DNA of 64,000 nt from Rhodococcus sp. NBC_00297 (GCF_036173065.1 NZ_CP108041.1:620001-684000); one strand, 5' to 3'. Shown: positions 8,166-18,095, counted from the first letter of the stretch. The notes: generated by a model from the sequence alone, not told the origin. Numbers and translations: made by a program.

Positions 8166-10394
8166 TCACGCCTTGTCGAGGAAGTCCACCCTGGTCGCGT
8201 CCACGGCGGATCGCATCATCGCCGCGAGACCGGGGTGCTCCACGAGCCCCGGGTCCCGATCGACGACGTCGCGGGCGAAGGTCTGGGCCGCGGTGATGAT
8301 GTCGAGGTGATCGAGGAGTGACAACAGTCGCAGGGTCGTCGTGGTGCCCGACTGCGCTGCGCCCAGCACGTCACCCTCCCGGCGTTGCCGTAGATCGAGA
8401 ACGGCGAGCTCGAACCCGTCGGTCGTCGCCGCGACGGCGTCGAGCCTCGCGTAGGTGGGGGTGCCCGGTGCGAGCTCGGTGAGCAGGATGCACAGACCCT
8501 GGTGGCCGCCACGACCGATGCGGCCACGAAGCTGATGCAGCTGACTCACGCCGAACCGGTCGGCGTCCACGATGACCATGACCGTGGCGTTGGGGACGTC
8601 GACACCGACCTCCACCACGGTGGTGCAGACGAGGACGTCGATGTCGCCGTCGTTGAACGCGGACATCACCTCGTCCTTCTCCTCCGTGGGCAGCCGCCCG
8701 TGCAGCAACCCGACGCGCAGGTTCGCCAGAGCGCCGGCGCGGAGCGACTCGTACACATCGACCGCCGACGCGGTGTCCGGAGTGTCCTTGCCGAGATCCT
8801 CGGGCTTCTCGTCGCCGATCCGCGAACACACCACGTAGGCCTGGCGGCCGGCGGCCACCTCCTCGGAGATCCGGCTCCACGCTCGCTCGACCCAGGCAGG
8901 TCTGTGCTGGGCGGGAACGACCGAGGTGCGGATGGGCGCGCGTCCGCGGGGAAGCTCACGCAGGGTGGACGTCTCGAGATCGCCCAGCGTGGTCATGGCG
9001 ATCGTCCGCGGAATGGGCGTGGCCGTCATGACCAGCAGGTGCGGGCTGACGCCCTCTCTCGCCTTCGCGCGCAACGCGTCCCGCTGCTCGACTCCGAAGC
9101 GGTGCTGCTCGTCGACCACCACCATCCCGAGGTCGAAGAACGACACCGTGCTCTGGATGAGTGCGTGAGTGCCGATGACGATGCCTGCGTCTCCGGTCAC
9201 GATCGACAACAGCGCGGCACGTTTCGCGGCCGTCGACATCGATCCGGTCAGCAGCACCACTCGGGTGGCGCGGTCGGGCGCACCCAGTTCCCCGGCCGTC
9301 GCGAGCGCCCCGAGTTGCCGCGTGATCGACCGGTGGTGCTGTGTGGCGAGCACCTCGGTGGGTGCCAGCAACGCGCACTGCAGTCCCGCGTCCACCACCT
9401 GCAGCATGGCGCGCAGAGCGACGATCGTCTTGCCCGATCCCACCTCACCCTGCAGGAGCCGGCTCATCGGCCGAGTGCGGGACAGGTCGCTCTCGATCTC
9501 CTCGGCGACCTCCTTCTGCCCGTCGGTCAGCTCGAACGGCAGCACCTCGTCGAAAGCGGCGGCGACACCGTCGGCCACGCGCGCGCAGGCCGGCGCCGTG
9601 CGCACCGCCACCGAGTGGCGCCGTTCGGCGAGCACCAACTGCAACGCCGTCGCCTCGTCGAAGCGCAGACGGTAGCGCGCGTTCTCGATGTCGTCCTCGG
9701 ACTCCGGAAAGTGCACGACCCGCAGTGCGTCGTCGAGGCTCATCAGCGCGTGCTCGGCGCGCACCGTCTCGGGCAGCGGATCCTCGACGCGATCGAGCTG
9801 GTCCAGGACCTGACGCACGCAGCGCAGGAAGGTCCAGCTCTCGACCTCCCGCGTCGCCGCGTACATGGGAAGGAACGGAAGCGACAGCATGGACATGTTC
9901 ACCGCACCGGAACTGTCCGTGGCGCCGCGAGCCATGCCGGCGAGCTCGCCACCGCCGTGCGGGCGCCCCACCAGGTCGTCCTCGTCGCCCTCGAGCATCA
10001 GGTAACCGGGGTGGTTCAGCGACCAGGACGTCCGGAACCACTTGACCGTGCCCGAGAACATCGCGCGCGACCCCACCGTGATGTTGTGACGCACCTTGTG
10101 ACCGTTGAAGAAGGTGGCGGAGACGTTCTGACCGTCGCACGTGAGCACGACCTTGAGCATGTGGCCCTTGCGCGCCTTCATGGGCACGAGGTCCGCCTTG
10201 GACACCGTCCCCACGACGGTGATGCGTTCACCGTCGTCCGGGTCCTTGCGGGCCAGCTCCTGACCCTGTGTCACGTAGCGGAAGGGGTAGTGACGCAGCA
10301 GGTCCTCGACCGTGACGAGACCGAACGCCGTCTCGAGCGGATCGGCGGCCCTGCGACCCAGTACGTGGTCGAGCCGGTCACCGAGCTGAACCAC
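8166..10394 (-). CDS. recG: ATP-dependent DNA helicase RecG
   Basis: Branch-migration helicase that remodels stalled forks and Holliday junctions. The N-terminal wedge/OB domain (about residues 40-150: FRYVTQGQEL, ITVVGTVSKADLVP) is followed by an SF2 motor with motif I GEVGSGKT, the DEQHRFG box, TATPIPRT and RGRIGRGG. The GTG at 10394 is chosen because it follows GGGAG and gives the family-like opening VVQLGDRLDHVLG. A second GTG at 10442 would add 16 atypical residues. The protein is about 742 residues, normal length. Usually a DAK2-domain gene separates recG from rpmB in this order. Here recG and rpmB face away from each other across about 240 bp with no such gene. Confidence 0.95.
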   Translation of the reverse strand: MVQLGDRLDHVLGRRAADPLETAFGLVTVEDLLRHYPFRYVTQGQELARKDPDDGERITVVGTVSKADLVPMKARKGHMLKVVLTCDGQNVSATFFNGHKVRHNITVGSRAMFSGTVKWFRTSWSLNHPGYLMLEGDEDDLVGRPHGGGELAGMARGATDSSGAVNMSMLSLPFLPMYAATREVESWTFLRCVRQVLDQLDRVEDPLPETVRAEHALMSLDDALRVVHFPESEDDIENARYRLRFDEATALQLVLAERRHSVAVRTAPACARVADGVAAAFDEVLPFELTDGQKEVAEEIESDLSRTRPMSRLLQGEVGSGKTIVALRAMLQVVDAGLQCALLAPTEVLATQHHRSITRQLGALATAGELGAPDRATRVVLLTGSMSTAAKRAALLSIVTGDAGIVIGTHALIQSTVSFFDLGMVVVDEQHRFGVEQRDALRAKAREGVSPHLLVMTATPIPRTIAMTTLGDLETSTLRELPRGRAPIRTSVVPAQHRPAWVERAWSRISEEVAAGRQAYVVCSRIGDEKPEDLGKDTPDTASAVDVYESLRAGALANLRVGLLHGRLPTEEKDEVMSAFNDGDIDVLVCTTVVEVGVDVPNATVMVIVDADRFGVSQLHQLRGRIGRGGHQGLCILLTELAPGTPTYARLDAVAATTDGFELAVLDLRQRREGDVLGAAQSGTTTTLRLLSLLDHLDIITAAQTFARDVVDRDPGLVEHPGLAAMMRSAVDATRVDFLDKA

Positions 10395-10476
10395 CGCGCT
10401 GCTCCCGTCCTGATGCTGCCGCCATCTGTGCGACCATTCCACCAGGCACCTGCGGCATCGGCGCGTGCGGGCCGGT

Positions 10477-10506
10477 TTGGACTCGGGGCACCCGAGCGGC
10501 TAGTCT
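10477..10506 (+). promoter_or_regulatory. Promoter of rpmB
   Basis: TTGGAC (10477-10482), an 18-base spacer and TAGTCT (10501-10506) in the 5' region of rpmB. The leader from the predicted start to the ATG would be about 125 bases. A GGTTCGAATC stretch near 10590 resembles a tRNA T-loop but no tRNA folds there. Confidence 0.5.
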
Positions 10507-10637
10507 TGCACGGTTGCGTCTGACGCGTCCGGCATGCCCGGAGGTATCGGGCGCAGTTGTACGAAGATCTTGCCCCACACCGGCCACGGTTCGAATCGTG
10601 TCCCGGTCTCACCTCGAATACCAAGGAGTTCGCGACT

Positions 10638-10829
10638 ATGGCTGCCGTCTGCGACGTATGCGCCAAGGGACCCGGCTTCGGTAAGTCGGTTTCGCACTCG
10701 CACCGCCGTACCAACCGTCGCTGGAACCCCAACATCCAGACCGTCCGCGCGCAGGTCGCGCCGGGTAACTCTCGTCGGCTCAATGTGTGCACCTCGTGCC
10801 TCAAGGCCGGCAAGGTGGTCCGGGGCTGA
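10638..10829 (+). CDS. rpmB: 50S ribosomal protein bL28
   Basis: Ribosomal large-subunit protein of 63 residues. It begins [20 protein letters not shown], contains the family segment [14 protein letters not shown], and ends [13 protein letters not shown]. Both CxxC pairs (CDVC, CTSC) are intact, so this is the zinc-binding C+ form rather than the zinc-independent paralogue that Zur-type regulators induce. The ATG at 10638 follows AAGGAG by about 10 bases. The longer open frame upstream is not coding. A strong hairpin terminator follows. Confidence 0.97.
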   Translation: MAAVCDVCAKGPGFGKSVSHSHRRTNRRWNPNIQTVRAQVAPGNSRRLNVCTSCLKAGKVVRG

Positions 10830-10855
10830 CGTTCCCGCACGACATTTTCACGGCA

Positions 10856-10883
10856 AGGCCCCGATACCTCGGTATCGGGGCCT
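10856..10883 (+). terminator. Hairpin terminator after rpmB
   Basis: AGGCCCCGATACC (10856-10868) pairs perfectly with GGTATCGGGGCCT (10871-10883), leaving an effective CTCG tetraloop. It lies 27 bases after the rpmB stop. No U-tract follows, as is common in high-GC actinobacteria. Confidence 0.75.
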
Positions 10884-10944
10884 CCGTCGTCTCCGGCGAC
10901 TCTGTCGTTTCCGGAGCCGAGCGGTCCTGGTCTAAGTTCGAACG

Positions 10945-11736
10945 ATGACCGAATCAGTCGACCCCCCGGCCACGTCCCCCGTCACCGTCGAGGACGGTGT
11001 CCTGTACGTACGGGTGGCGACGCCACGCGGCGGCAACGTGCTGAACGGCGAGGCGATGGCCGCAGGCGCTGCGTCGCTGTCCGATCTCGACGAGTCCGTG
11101 GGCGCCGTGCTGCTCGTCGGCGCCGAATCCAACTTCTGCGCCGGTGGCGACGTGCGCGCCTTCCACGGGGCGCCCGACAGAAGCGCGTTCGTCCGGCAGC
11201 TCGCCGACACGTTCCACGATTTCGTCCGCGCGCTCACCTCGGTGTCGGTCCCCGTCGTGGCGGGAGTGCCGGGCTGGGCAGCGGGCGCGGGCATGTCGCT
11301 CGTGTGTCACGCCGACATCGCGATCGGCGGTCGATCCACCCGGCTCCGTCCCGCGTATCCGGCGCTCGGCTTCACTCCGGACGGCGGTCTGACGTGGGCG
11401 CTCCCCCGCATCATCGGCACCCGCCGCGCGCGCGACATCCTGCTCACCGACGGCGTTCTCGGCTCGGACGAGGCCTACCGCCTGGGTCTGCTGACACGGT
11501 TGGTCGGTGACGACGTCATCGCATCGGAGGCCGAGCGGGTGGCGCGCTCTCTCGCGGCCGGGCCCACCGAGGTGTCCCGTGCGACCAAGCGGTTACTGCT
11601 CGCCTCGGACTCCGCGACGCTGTCCGATCAGCTCGACGCCGAGACCGACTCGATCTCCCACCAGGCGTCCACCGCGGACGGCATCGAGGGTGTCGACGCC
11701 TTCGTGGAGAAGCGCCGGCCGTCCTTCGGCCACTGA
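10945..11736 (+). CDS. Enoyl-CoA hydratase/isomerase (crotonase) family
   Basis: Crotonase-fold protein of 263 residues. FCAGGDVRAFHG (near 67-78) is the first oxyanion-hole segment, and GVPGWAAGAGMSLVCHADIAI (near 109-129) is the second. FTPDGGLTWALPRIIG is also typical of the family. The usual N-terminal enoyl-CoA hydratase glutamate is replaced by a glycine-rich stretch, and the later catalytic glutamate position reads PDGG. It may therefore be an isomerase or another crotonase-family activity rather than a beta-oxidation hydratase. It stands alone after the rpmB terminator and converges on ung with an 8-bp gap. The substrate is unknown. Confidence 0.88.
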   Translation: MTESVDPPATSPVTVEDGVLYVRVATPRGGNVLNGEAMAAGAASLSDLDESVGAVLLVGAESNFCAGGDVRAFHGAPDRSAFVRQLADTFHDFVRALTSVSVPVVAGVPGWAAGAGMSLVCHADIAIGGRSTRLRPAYPALGFTPDGGLTWALPRIIGTRRARDILLTDGVLGSDEAYRLGLLTRLVGDDVIASEAERVARSLAAGPTEVSRATKRLLLASDSATLSDQLDAETDSISHQASTADGIEGVDAFVEKRRPSFGH

Positions 11737-11744
11737 CGGCAGCC

Positions 11745-12413
11745 TCAGTCCAGACGCCAGTCGACGGGTTCCTCGCCCAGCGTCGCGAGATGGTCGTTCA
11801 CGGTGCTGAACGGCCGTGACCCGAAGAACCCTCGCGACGCGGACAGCGGTGAGGGATGGACGGACTCGACCGTGGGCGTGGACCCGAGCAGCGGCTTGGC
11901 CGTCGCGGCGTCGCGTCCCCAGAGGACCGCGACCAGGGGGCGGCCGGGTCGGTTCACCAGAGCGGTGATCGCCTGCGCCGTCACCGCTTCCCAGCCCTTG
12001 CGCCGGTGCGACGCCGCCTTGCCCGGTTCCACGGTCAGAACACGGTTCAGCAGGAGCACACCACGATCGGCCCACGGAGACAGATCACCGGTAGTGGGTG
12101 TCGGCAGGCCGAGATCGGCGCTGTACTCGGTGAAGATGTTCGCGAGGCTGCGCGGGACCGGCCGCACGTCGGGCGCGACCGAGAAGCTCAGTCCCACAGC
12201 ATGTCCCGGCGTCGGATAGGGATCCTGTCCCAGCACCAGCACACGCACCTCCTCGAACGGGCGGCTGAAGGCGCGCAGCACGTCCTCCCCGGCGGGCAGG
12301 TAGCCTCGCCCGGCGGCGTTCTCGGCGCGCAGGAAGTCGCCCATCCGGGCGATGTCGTCGGCCACCGGACCGAGCGCGGACGCCCACCCCGGATCCGCGA
12401 CGGGCGCCGTCAC
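11745..12413 (-). CDS. ung: Uracil-DNA glycosylase
   Basis: Removes uracil from DNA to start base-excision repair, which matters in a GC-rich genome prone to cytosine deamination. The protein has 222 residues. The water-activating motif [13 protein letters not shown] has the catalytic aspartate at about residue 64. [17 protein letters not shown] and the C-terminal [17 protein letters not shown] complete the family-1 UDG signature. The GTG start at 12413 overlaps the stop of the carbonic anhydrase by 4 bp (GTGA), so the two are coupled. The longer frame upstream is out of phase with that gene and is rejected. Confidence 0.97.
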   Translation of the reverse strand: MTAPVADPGWASALGPVADDIARMGDFLRAENAAGRGYLPAGEDVLRAFSRPFEEVRVLVLGQDPYPTPGHAVGLSFSVAPDVRPVPRSLANIFTEYSADLGLPTPTTGDLSPWADRGVLLLNRVLTVEPGKAASHRRKGWEAVTAQAITALVNRPGRPLVAVLWGRDAATAKPLLGSTPTVESVHPSPLSASRGFFGSRPFSTVNDHLATLGEEPVDWRLD

Positions 12414-12931
12414 GACAGCACGCGCAGCGCGCCCCGGTAGTACTCCGCATTGGCCTTGTACATCGCGACGTTGACGTCCACGTGCCCCTCCGCCACCTCG
12501 TGGCTCTCGCGAACCTTGGCCGGAACCCCCAGTGCCATCCGGCGTTCGGGCACGACGGCGTCGAAGGGGACCACGGCGCCGGCGCCGACGATCGCGCCGG
12601 ATCCGATGGACGCGCCGTTGAGGACGACACTGCCGGACGCGATGAGGCACGCGTCTCCGATGGTCGCCCCCTCGACGTGCGCGTTGTGCCCGACGACGCA
12701 CCCGGCGCCGATCACGGTCGGGTGGATCGGCGTGCAGTGCACGACGGTGCCGTCCTGAATGTTCGTGTCCTGCCCCACGGTGATGGTCCCGTAGTCGCCG
12801 CGCAGCACCGCCCCGGGCCACACCGACACTCCCGCAGCGAGTGTCACCGCACCGATGACGACGGCATCGGGATGCACGTAGGCGGTGGGGTGGATGTCGG
12901 GTTCACGGTCACCGAGTGCGTAGACGGTCAT
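12410..12931 (-). CDS. Gamma-carbonic anhydrase-like hexapeptide protein
   Basis: Left-handed beta-helix protein of 173 residues with repeated hexapeptides ([28 protein letters not shown]). The three zinc-site histidines of gamma-class carbonic anhydrases are present in VVHCTPIHP and [10 protein letters not shown]. It probably hydrates CO2, or belongs to the related PaaY/YrdA group. ATG at 12931. It is the upstream partner of ung in a two-gene overlap and sits 12 bp from the end of the GNAT gene, so gnat-gammaCA-ung may be one transcript behind thiL. Confidence 0.9.
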   Translation of the reverse strand: MTVYALGDREPDIHPTAYVHPDAVVIGAVTLAAGVSVWPGAVLRGDYGTITVGQDTNIQDGTVVHCTPIHPTVIGAGCVVGHNAHVEGATIGDACLIASGSVVLNGASIGSGAIVGAGAVVPFDAVVPERRMALGVPAKVRESHEVAEGHVDVNVAMYKANAEYYRGALRVLS

Positions 12932-12943
12932 GGCTCCAGCATG

Positions 12944-13444
12944 TCATCCGGTCAGATCCTTCACCATGCACACCGACTGCTCCTCGTGCCGGTAGAGGCC
13001 GAACTTCGGTACGAGCGGTCGATACCCACTCGAGGTGTAGAGGCCGATGGCCTCGGGTTGACGCAATCCGGTCTCGAGGACCAGTCGTAGCCGGCCAGCG
13101 TCGCGGGCGGTGTCCTCGATCGTCCGCAGCAGGGCACGCGCGACGCCCGCGCCTCGCGCCTCGGTGCGGACGTACATGCGCTTGATCTCCGCGTCGCCGG
13201 TGCGCAGGCCCTCCGCCTCGGGTCCTCCGTGCTCGTGGGTCCGCCAGCCGCCCATACCGACGACGGCGCCGTCCAGGTCGGCCCGCAGCATCACGCCGTG
13301 CGGCGGCAGGAACTCTCGGACGTCGAGCGGCGTCTCGTCGGGGCCGCCGTAGCGGCGCACGTACTCCTGCTGGACCTCGTCGATCATCGCGACCACGTCC
13401 GGGTCGTCGAGCCGAGTGGTCGTGACCGTCAGAAGCTCGTCCAT
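12944..13444 (-). CDS. GNAT-family N-acetyltransferase
   Basis: Acetyl-CoA-dependent acyltransferase of 166 residues. The acetyl-CoA loop is in MYVRTEARGAGVARALLRTIE (the R/Q-x-x-G-x-G/A form, about residues 98-118). It is followed by LRLVLETGLRQPEAIGLYTSSGYRP and the tail VCMVKDL. The ATG at 13444 follows GGAAGGA and lies 16 bp inside the end of thiL, indicating coupling. The substrate is unknown. Confidence 0.88.
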   Translation of the reverse strand: MDELLTVTTTRLDDPDVVAMIDEVQQEYVRRYGGPDETPLDVREFLPPHGVMLRADLDGAVVGMGGWRTHEHGGPEAEGLRTGDAEIKRMYVRTEARGAGVARALLRTIEDTARDAGRLRLVLETGLRQPEAIGLYTSSGYRPLVPKFGLYRHEEQSVCMVKDLTG

Positions 13445-14388
13445 GCCGCAGGTCCTTCCCATCGCACACCGTCCACCGTGACTCCTGTTCCCGCACTCAC
13501 GGATCCGATCCGGCGCCAGCCGGTCGGCACGTCGTCGGAGGCGAAGGTCGCGAGCAGCACGTGGTCCTCCCCGCCGCCGAGAGCCCAGTGCAGCGGGTCG
13601 ACGCCGAGTTCGGTGCCGGCGTGCACCACGTCCTCGGGGATCTCCATGTCGGCCGACGAGATGTCGAGCCGCACAGCGGACATCGCCGCCAGATGTCCCG
13701 CGTCGCCGATCACGCCGTCGGACACGTCGCACATCGACGACGCTCCCGCGCGCGCCGCGGCCGGACCGTCGGCGGGATCGGGCGTCGGGACGCGATGTGC
13801 TGCCAGCAGATCCGGGTGGGTGGTCGAGCCCGCCTCGTACAGTGCCCACCCGGCAGCGGACCGGCCGGTGGGTCCGGACAGTGCGAGCACATCCCCCGGC
13901 CGGGCACCGGACCGCAGCACCGGGGGTCGACCCTCGAGGTCACCCAGCGCGGTGATCGACAACACCAGCCGGTCCCCTCCCGTGACGTCCCCGCCGACGA
14001 TCGACGCGCCGACTCGCGTCGCCTCCGCCCACAGACCCGCGGTGAGCGCGTCCACGTCCGACACCGCGGTGGTCGACGGGCACGACATCGAGACGAGGAA
14101 TCCCGTGCACCGCGCCCCCATCGCGGCGATGTCCGCGGCGTTCTGCGCGATGGCCTTTCGGCCGACGTCGTGATGACTCGACCAGTCGAGGCGGAAGTGT
14201 CGACCCTCCACCAGCATGTCGGTCGTGACGACGACGCGGGAATCGGGGGCGGCGATCACCGCCGCGTCGTCCCCCGGCCCGATCGCGACCGATGGGGGGT
14301 GGACACGGCCGGTCGTCGCGCGGCCGATGAGTGCGAACTCACCGAGGTCCCCCACCGTCCCGGTCGCGGGATCGTCCGCCTGTGACAC
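13429..14388 (-). CDS. thiL: Thiamine-monophosphate kinase
   Basis: Phosphorylates thiamine monophosphate to the diphosphate cofactor, the last step of thiamine synthesis. The protein has 319 residues. It shows IGPGDDAAVI near residue 36, TTDMLVEGRHF, AADIAAMGA, GGDVTGGD and the C-terminal GGGEDHVLLATF, all ThiL/PurM-fold markers. The GTG start at 14388 has GGAGGAG upstream. It heads a minus-strand group with the GNAT, gamma-carbonic anhydrase and ung genes. The cofactor made here is used by the transketolase and by IlvB in this window. Confidence 0.97.
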   Translation of the reverse strand: MSQADDPATGTVGDLGEFALIGRATTGRVHPPSVAIGPGDDAAVIAAPDSRVVVTTDMLVEGRHFRLDWSSHHDVGRKAIAQNAADIAAMGARCTGFLVSMSCPSTTAVSDVDALTAGLWAEATRVGASIVGGDVTGGDRLVLSITALGDLEGRPPVLRSGARPGDVLALSGPTGRSAAGWALYEAGSTTHPDLLAAHRVPTPDPADGPAAARAGASSMCDVSDGVIGDAGHLAAMSAVRLDISSADMEIPEDVVHAGTELGVDPLHWALGGGEDHVLLATFASDDVPTGWRRIGSVSAGTGVTVDGVRWEGPAAWTSF

Positions 14389-14520
14389 AGAACTCCTCCA
14401 TCACCGTCGTGGATCACCGTCGTGCAGCATCCCACGGGGCCTCGTCGTCGTCACGCATCCGGGCCTCCGTCAGGGCGCGGGTAACGTTTCCGCCGAGACC
14501 GTTCGACACGAGGGAGCACG

Positions 14521-15093
14521 ATGACGCAGGACGAACCGACCGCGACGGACGAATCGGCCACGGGTCTGCACCCCGCTCTGATCGCCACCGCGATCGCCCT
14601 GCCCGTCGCGCTCGTCGTCGGCATCATCGTCGCGGCGGTCATGGCGAACAGAACTCCCGTCCGCGAGCCCGTCGCTCTCGGCGCGGTCCCCTCGCCGCTC
14701 GCCGAGAGCACCGAGTGCGCGACGTTGCTCGGCGCACTGCCCGAGACGTTCGACTCGTTCACCCGCGCCGAGCTGGCCGACCCTGCGCCCGTGGGTGCGG
14801 CCGCCTGGCAGTCCAAGGACGTCACCGACCCCATCGTGCTGCGGTGCGGGCTCGAGCGTCCGGCGGAATTCGATCAGGCCGCCGCTCTCGACGTCGTCGA
14901 CGGCGTGCAGTGGTTCCGGGTGTCGGGCGCGGATCAGGGCCTCGCCGCGAGCACCTGGTTCGTCGTCGACCGGGGCGTGTACGCCGCGGCCACCATCCCC
15001 GACGGCACGGGCCCCACACCGATCCAGGCCCTGTCTGCCGCGGTGTCGGGAGCCCTCCCGCAGACGCCGCTGGACCCCGCTCCGATCAACTGA
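14521..15093 (+). CDS. Membrane-anchored DUF3515 protein
   Basis: Actinobacterial DUF3515 protein of 190 residues, similar to Rv2980 and found next to ddl and thiL in relatives. One N-terminal transmembrane anchor (residues 18-42, LHPALIATAIALPVALVVG) precedes an extracytoplasmic domain with two cysteines (ECATLLG, LRCGL) that probably form a disulfide. ATG at 14521 after GGGAGCACG. Divergent from thiL, convergent on ddl with an 18-bp gap. Function unknown. The conserved position beside D-Ala-D-Ala ligase hints at an envelope role. Confidence 0.85.
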   Translation: MTQDEPTATDESATGLHPALIATAIALPVALVVGIIVAAVMANRTPVREPVALGAVPSPLAESTECATLLGALPETFDSFTRAELADPAPVGAAAWQSKDVTDPIVLRCGLERPAEFDQAAALDVVDGVQWFRVSGADQGLAASTWFVVDRGVYAAATIPDGTGPTPIQALSAAVSGALPQTPLDPAPIN

Positions 15094-15111
15094 TCCGGCA
15101 GGGCCGACCTC

Positions 15112-16218
15112 TCACCGCAGTCCGGTCCCCCGTGCGAGCGCGGTGTCGACGAGAGTGCCGACGAGCTCCGAGTAGCCGACGCCCGTCGCCTCCCACATCC
15201 GCGGGTACATCGAGATGGCCGTGAAGCCGGGCATCGTGTTGATCTCGTTGATCACCGGACCGTCGTCGGTCACGAAGAAGTCGACGCGCGCGAGACCTTG
15301 CAGATCCAGCGCAGCGAAGGCACGGACCGCGATCTCCCGCAGCACCGTCGAGACGTCGTCGTCCAGCAGGGCCGGGATGTCGAACTCGACCACGTCGTCG
15401 AGGTACTTGCTGTCGAAGTCGTAGAACGTCGCACCACCGGCCGACGCCGAGGCCTCGTCCATGCGGATCTCGGCGACGACGCTGGCGCGGACGGAGCCGT
15501 CCGGCATCTCCAGGACACCGCACTCCACCTCGCGGCCGACGATGGCGGCCTCGATCACGACCTTCGGATCATGTTCTCGCGCAACCGCCACCGCGTCGTC
15601 CAACTCGTCCCAGTCGACGATGCGCGTGATCCCGATCGACGATCCGCCGCGGGCCGGCTTCACGAACGCGGGAAGACCGATGACGTCGCGCTCGTCGGAG
15701 GTCAGGGTCTCGCGATCGCGGCGCAGGACGACCTGGCGGCCGACGGGAAGGCCCTCGGCCGCGAGCAGCTTCTTGGTGAACTCCTTGTCCATCGCCGCGG
15801 CGCTCGCGAGGACTCCCGGTCCCACGTAGGGGACGCCGGCGACCTCGAACAGCCCCTGGACCGTGCCGTCCTCGCCGTAGGCACCGTGCAGCACCGGGAA
15901 GACGACGTCGACCGCACCGATGTCCTCCGCCGTCCCGTCGACGGAGCGCGTGATGCGACCGGGGTTCTCGGGATCGACTCCGAGAGCGAGCGGGGCGCCC
16001 GCACCGGCGACCGACGGGAGAACGCGATTCCGGATCTGCAACTCCGTCGGGTCGGCGGTGCCCTCGACCCACGTTCCGGCGCGCGTGATCCCGATGGGGA
16101 TCACGTCGAAGCGGTCGGAGTCGAGGTGACGCATGACGCTTCCTGCCGAGACGCAGGAGACGGAGTGTTCGTTGCTTCGACCGCCGTAGATCACGGCGAC
16201 CTTGATGGGATCGGTCAC
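15112..16218 (-). CDS. ddl: D-alanine--D-alanine ligase
   Basis: Cytoplasmic ATP-grasp ligase that makes the D-Ala-D-Ala dipeptide of peptidoglycan precursors. The protein has 368 residues. It starts [20 protein letters not shown], has [16 protein letters not shown] in the N-terminal domain, [16 protein letters not shown] in the ATP-grasp, and [12 protein letters not shown] at the metal site. The GTG at 16218 is the family-typical start. The longer upstream frame runs into the gpsA intergenic gap and is rejected. It follows gpsA on the same strand after 53 bp, as in mycobacteria. Confidence 0.97.
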   Translation of the reverse strand: MTDPIKVAVIYGGRSNEHSVSCVSAGSVMRHLDSDRFDVIPIGITRAGTWVEGTADPTELQIRNRVLPSVAGAGAPLALGVDPENPGRITRSVDGTAEDIGAVDVVFPVLHGAYGEDGTVQGLFEVAGVPYVGPGVLASAAAMDKEFTKKLLAAEGLPVGRQVVLRRDRETLTSDERDVIGLPAFVKPARGGSSIGITRIVDWDELDDAVAVAREHDPKVVIEAAIVGREVECGVLEMPDGSVRASVVAEIRMDEASASAGGATFYDFDSKYLDDVVEFDIPALLDDDVSTVLREIAVRAFAALDLQGLARVDFFVTDDGPVINEINTMPGFTAISMYPRMWEATGVGYSELVGTLVDTALARGTGLR

Positions 16219-16271
16219 GTGAGCACCGTACCGGCGAACCCCGGACGAGGCGTGACGCGCACCGCCGCGGT

Positions 16272-17270
16272 TCACTCCGGCTTGTGACGACGCCCCAGGA
16301 GGCTGTGGACGGCGTCCGGAACGGAGAGGCCCTCGTGGCAGACCCGGTGGACCGCGTCGGTGAGCGGCATCTCCACGTCGTAGGCCTCCGCGAGAGCTCG
16401 GATGGATGTGCACGACTTCACACCCTCGGCCACCTGACCGTGCGCCGCTTCCTGCGCACTCTCCAGCGAGCCACCCGACCCCAGCCGCTCGCCGAACGTG
16501 CGATTACGCGAGAGCGGGGACGAGCACGTGGCGACGAGGTCACCCACCCCGGCGAGACCCGCGAGCGTCGACGGGTTGGCGCCGAGCGCGACACCGAGAC
16601 GGGTCACTTCGGCGAGACCGCGGGTGATGATGCTGGCGACCGAGTTCTCCCCGAAACCGATACCCGCCGCCATGCCGCACGCGAGGGCGATGACGTTCTT
16701 GCACGCACCGCCGATCTCGCACCCGATGACGTCGGAGTTCGTGTACGGGCGGAAGTAGCTGGTGGCACACGCCGACTGGAGCGCGATCGCGCGATTGGAG
16801 TCCGGGCACGCGATGACCGTCGCGGTGGGTTGCTCGGCGGCGATCTCCTTGGCGAGGTTCGGTCCCGACAACGTGCCGACGCGACTCGGGTCCGCACCGG
16901 TGACCTGACAGATCACCTGCGACATGCGCATGAGGGTCCCCGTCTCGATGCCCTTGGCGAGCGAGAGCAGGGTGACGTCCGACCCCATCAGCGGTGCCCA
17001 TTCCGCCAGGTTGGCGCGCAAGGCCTGCGAGGGCACCGCGAGGACGACCGTGCAGGCCCCGTCCAACGCCTCCGCGGCGTCGTGAGTCGCTCGAATGGCC
17101 GACGGCAGTGCGACTCCCGGAAGGTAGTCGTCGTTCCGGTGGTTCTCCTGGATGGACGTCGCGAGTTCCTCTCGACGCGCCCACATGGTCACGTCGGTGC
17201 CCGCGTCGGCGAGCACCTTCGCGAACGCGGTTCCCCACGAACCGGAACCGAGCACCGCTGCCTTGACCAT
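16272..17270 (-). CDS. gpsA: Glycerol-3-phosphate dehydrogenase [NAD(P)+]
   Basis: Reduces dihydroxyacetone phosphate to sn-glycerol-3-phosphate for phospholipid synthesis. The protein has 332 residues. The N-terminal [17 protein letters not shown] (about 8-24) binds the nucleotide. [22 protein letters not shown] and the catalytic-lysine region [14 protein letters not shown] follow, with GLAEVTRLG and GDLVATCSS in the C-terminal domain. ATG at 17270. Same strand as ddl, divergent from fbiD. Confidence 0.97.
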   Translation of the reverse strand: MVKAAVLGSGSWGTAFAKVLADAGTDVTMWARREELATSIQENHRNDDYLPGVALPSAIRATHDAAEALDGACTVVLAVPSQALRANLAEWAPLMGSDVTLLSLAKGIETGTLMRMSQVICQVTGADPSRVGTLSGPNLAKEIAAEQPTATVIACPDSNRAIALQSACATSYFRPYTNSDVIGCEIGGACKNVIALACGMAAGIGFGENSVASIITRGLAEVTRLGVALGANPSTLAGLAGVGDLVATCSSPLSRNRTFGERLGSGGSLESAQEAAHGQVAEGVKSCTSIRALAEAYDVEMPLTDAVHRVCHEGLSVPDAVHSLLGRRHKPE

Positions 17271-17396
17271 GACCCAGCCTTTCCTCGATCGACACGAGGC
17301 CGTCGCCCGCTCGGCAGCCCTGGCGGCTCACAGTAGCGATGTCGGAGGCCTGCCGAACGAAGTCGGCGGTAATGACTGCTGGCAGGATCGACGGTC

Positions 17397-18095
17397 ATGA
17401 GCACGCCCAGTCGACCTCCGACCGACACCGCCCCACGGCGCGGTGTCCATCTCGTGCTCGCGGTGAAGAACCTCGTCGACGCGAAGAGCCGACTGTCCAC
17501 GACCTTCCCCGGCGACGAACGCGCCGAACTCGTGCTGGCGATGTTGCGCGACACCGCGTCGGCCGCCGCAGCGGCGGACGTCGTCACCGGATGGTCGGTC
17601 GTCACGCCGGACTCTCGCGTCGCGAGCGTCGCCGTCGCCCTCGGCGGACACACGGTGTCCGAACCCGAGTCGGGTGCCGCCACCACCGTGGAGCGACTCA
17701 ATCGCGCCCTGTCCGCAGCGGACGACGCGATCAGTGACGCCCACGGCGGCGACGTGATCGCCCTGCAGGCCGACCTCCCCGCCCTGCGCACCGCGGAACT
17801 GGTCGCGGCCTACGCCGCCGCTCCCCCGGACACCCGCTCGGTGGTGATCGATCACACCGGAACCGGAACGTCGGCCCTGATCGTGCGGGGTCGCCCCCGG
17901 CGCCTCGAACCACGGTTCGGTCCGGACTCGGCCTCGCGCCACGTCGATTCCGGGGCGTTCCCTCTCCGCGGCACCTGGCCGGGTCTGCGTCTGGACGTGG
18001 ACACGGCGGACGACGTCCGCGCCGCCCTCGACCTGGGGGTGGGGCCCCACACCGCCGCGCTGCTCGCCGAGCTGGGCTGGACCGCCGCGCGCTGA
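17397..18095 (+). CDS. fbiD: Phosphoenolpyruvate/2-phospholactate guanylyltransferase (F420 synthesis)
   Basis: Member of the CofC/FbiD family, 232 residues. It activates phosphoenolpyruvate (actinobacteria) or 2-phospho-L-lactate with GTP to build the side chain of coenzyme F420. It shows the nucleotidyltransferase opening VHLVLAVKNLVDAKSRLS, a central VIALQADLPALR and the C-terminal GLRLDVDTADDV. ATG at 17397, divergent from gpsA, followed by ppk1 on the same strand. Its position between gpsA and ppk1 matches Rv2983. The other F420 genes (fbiABC) are not in the window. Confidence 0.93.
   Translation: MSTPSRPPTDTAPRRGVHLVLAVKNLVDAKSRLSTTFPGDERAELVLAMLRDTASAAAAADVVTGWSVVTPDSRVASVAVALGGHTVSEPESGAATTVERLNRALSAADDAISDAHGGDVIALQADLPALRTAELVAAYAAAPPDTRSVVIDHTGTGTSALIVRGRPRRLEPRFGPDSASRHVDSGAFPLRGTWPGLRLDVDTADDVRAALDLGVGPHTAALLAELGWTAAR

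Noticed and set aside
10580..10610. GGTTCGAATC resembling a tRNA T-loop upstream of rpmB
   Set aside because: No acceptor, D or anticodon arms can be folded around it; it lies in the rpmB leader.
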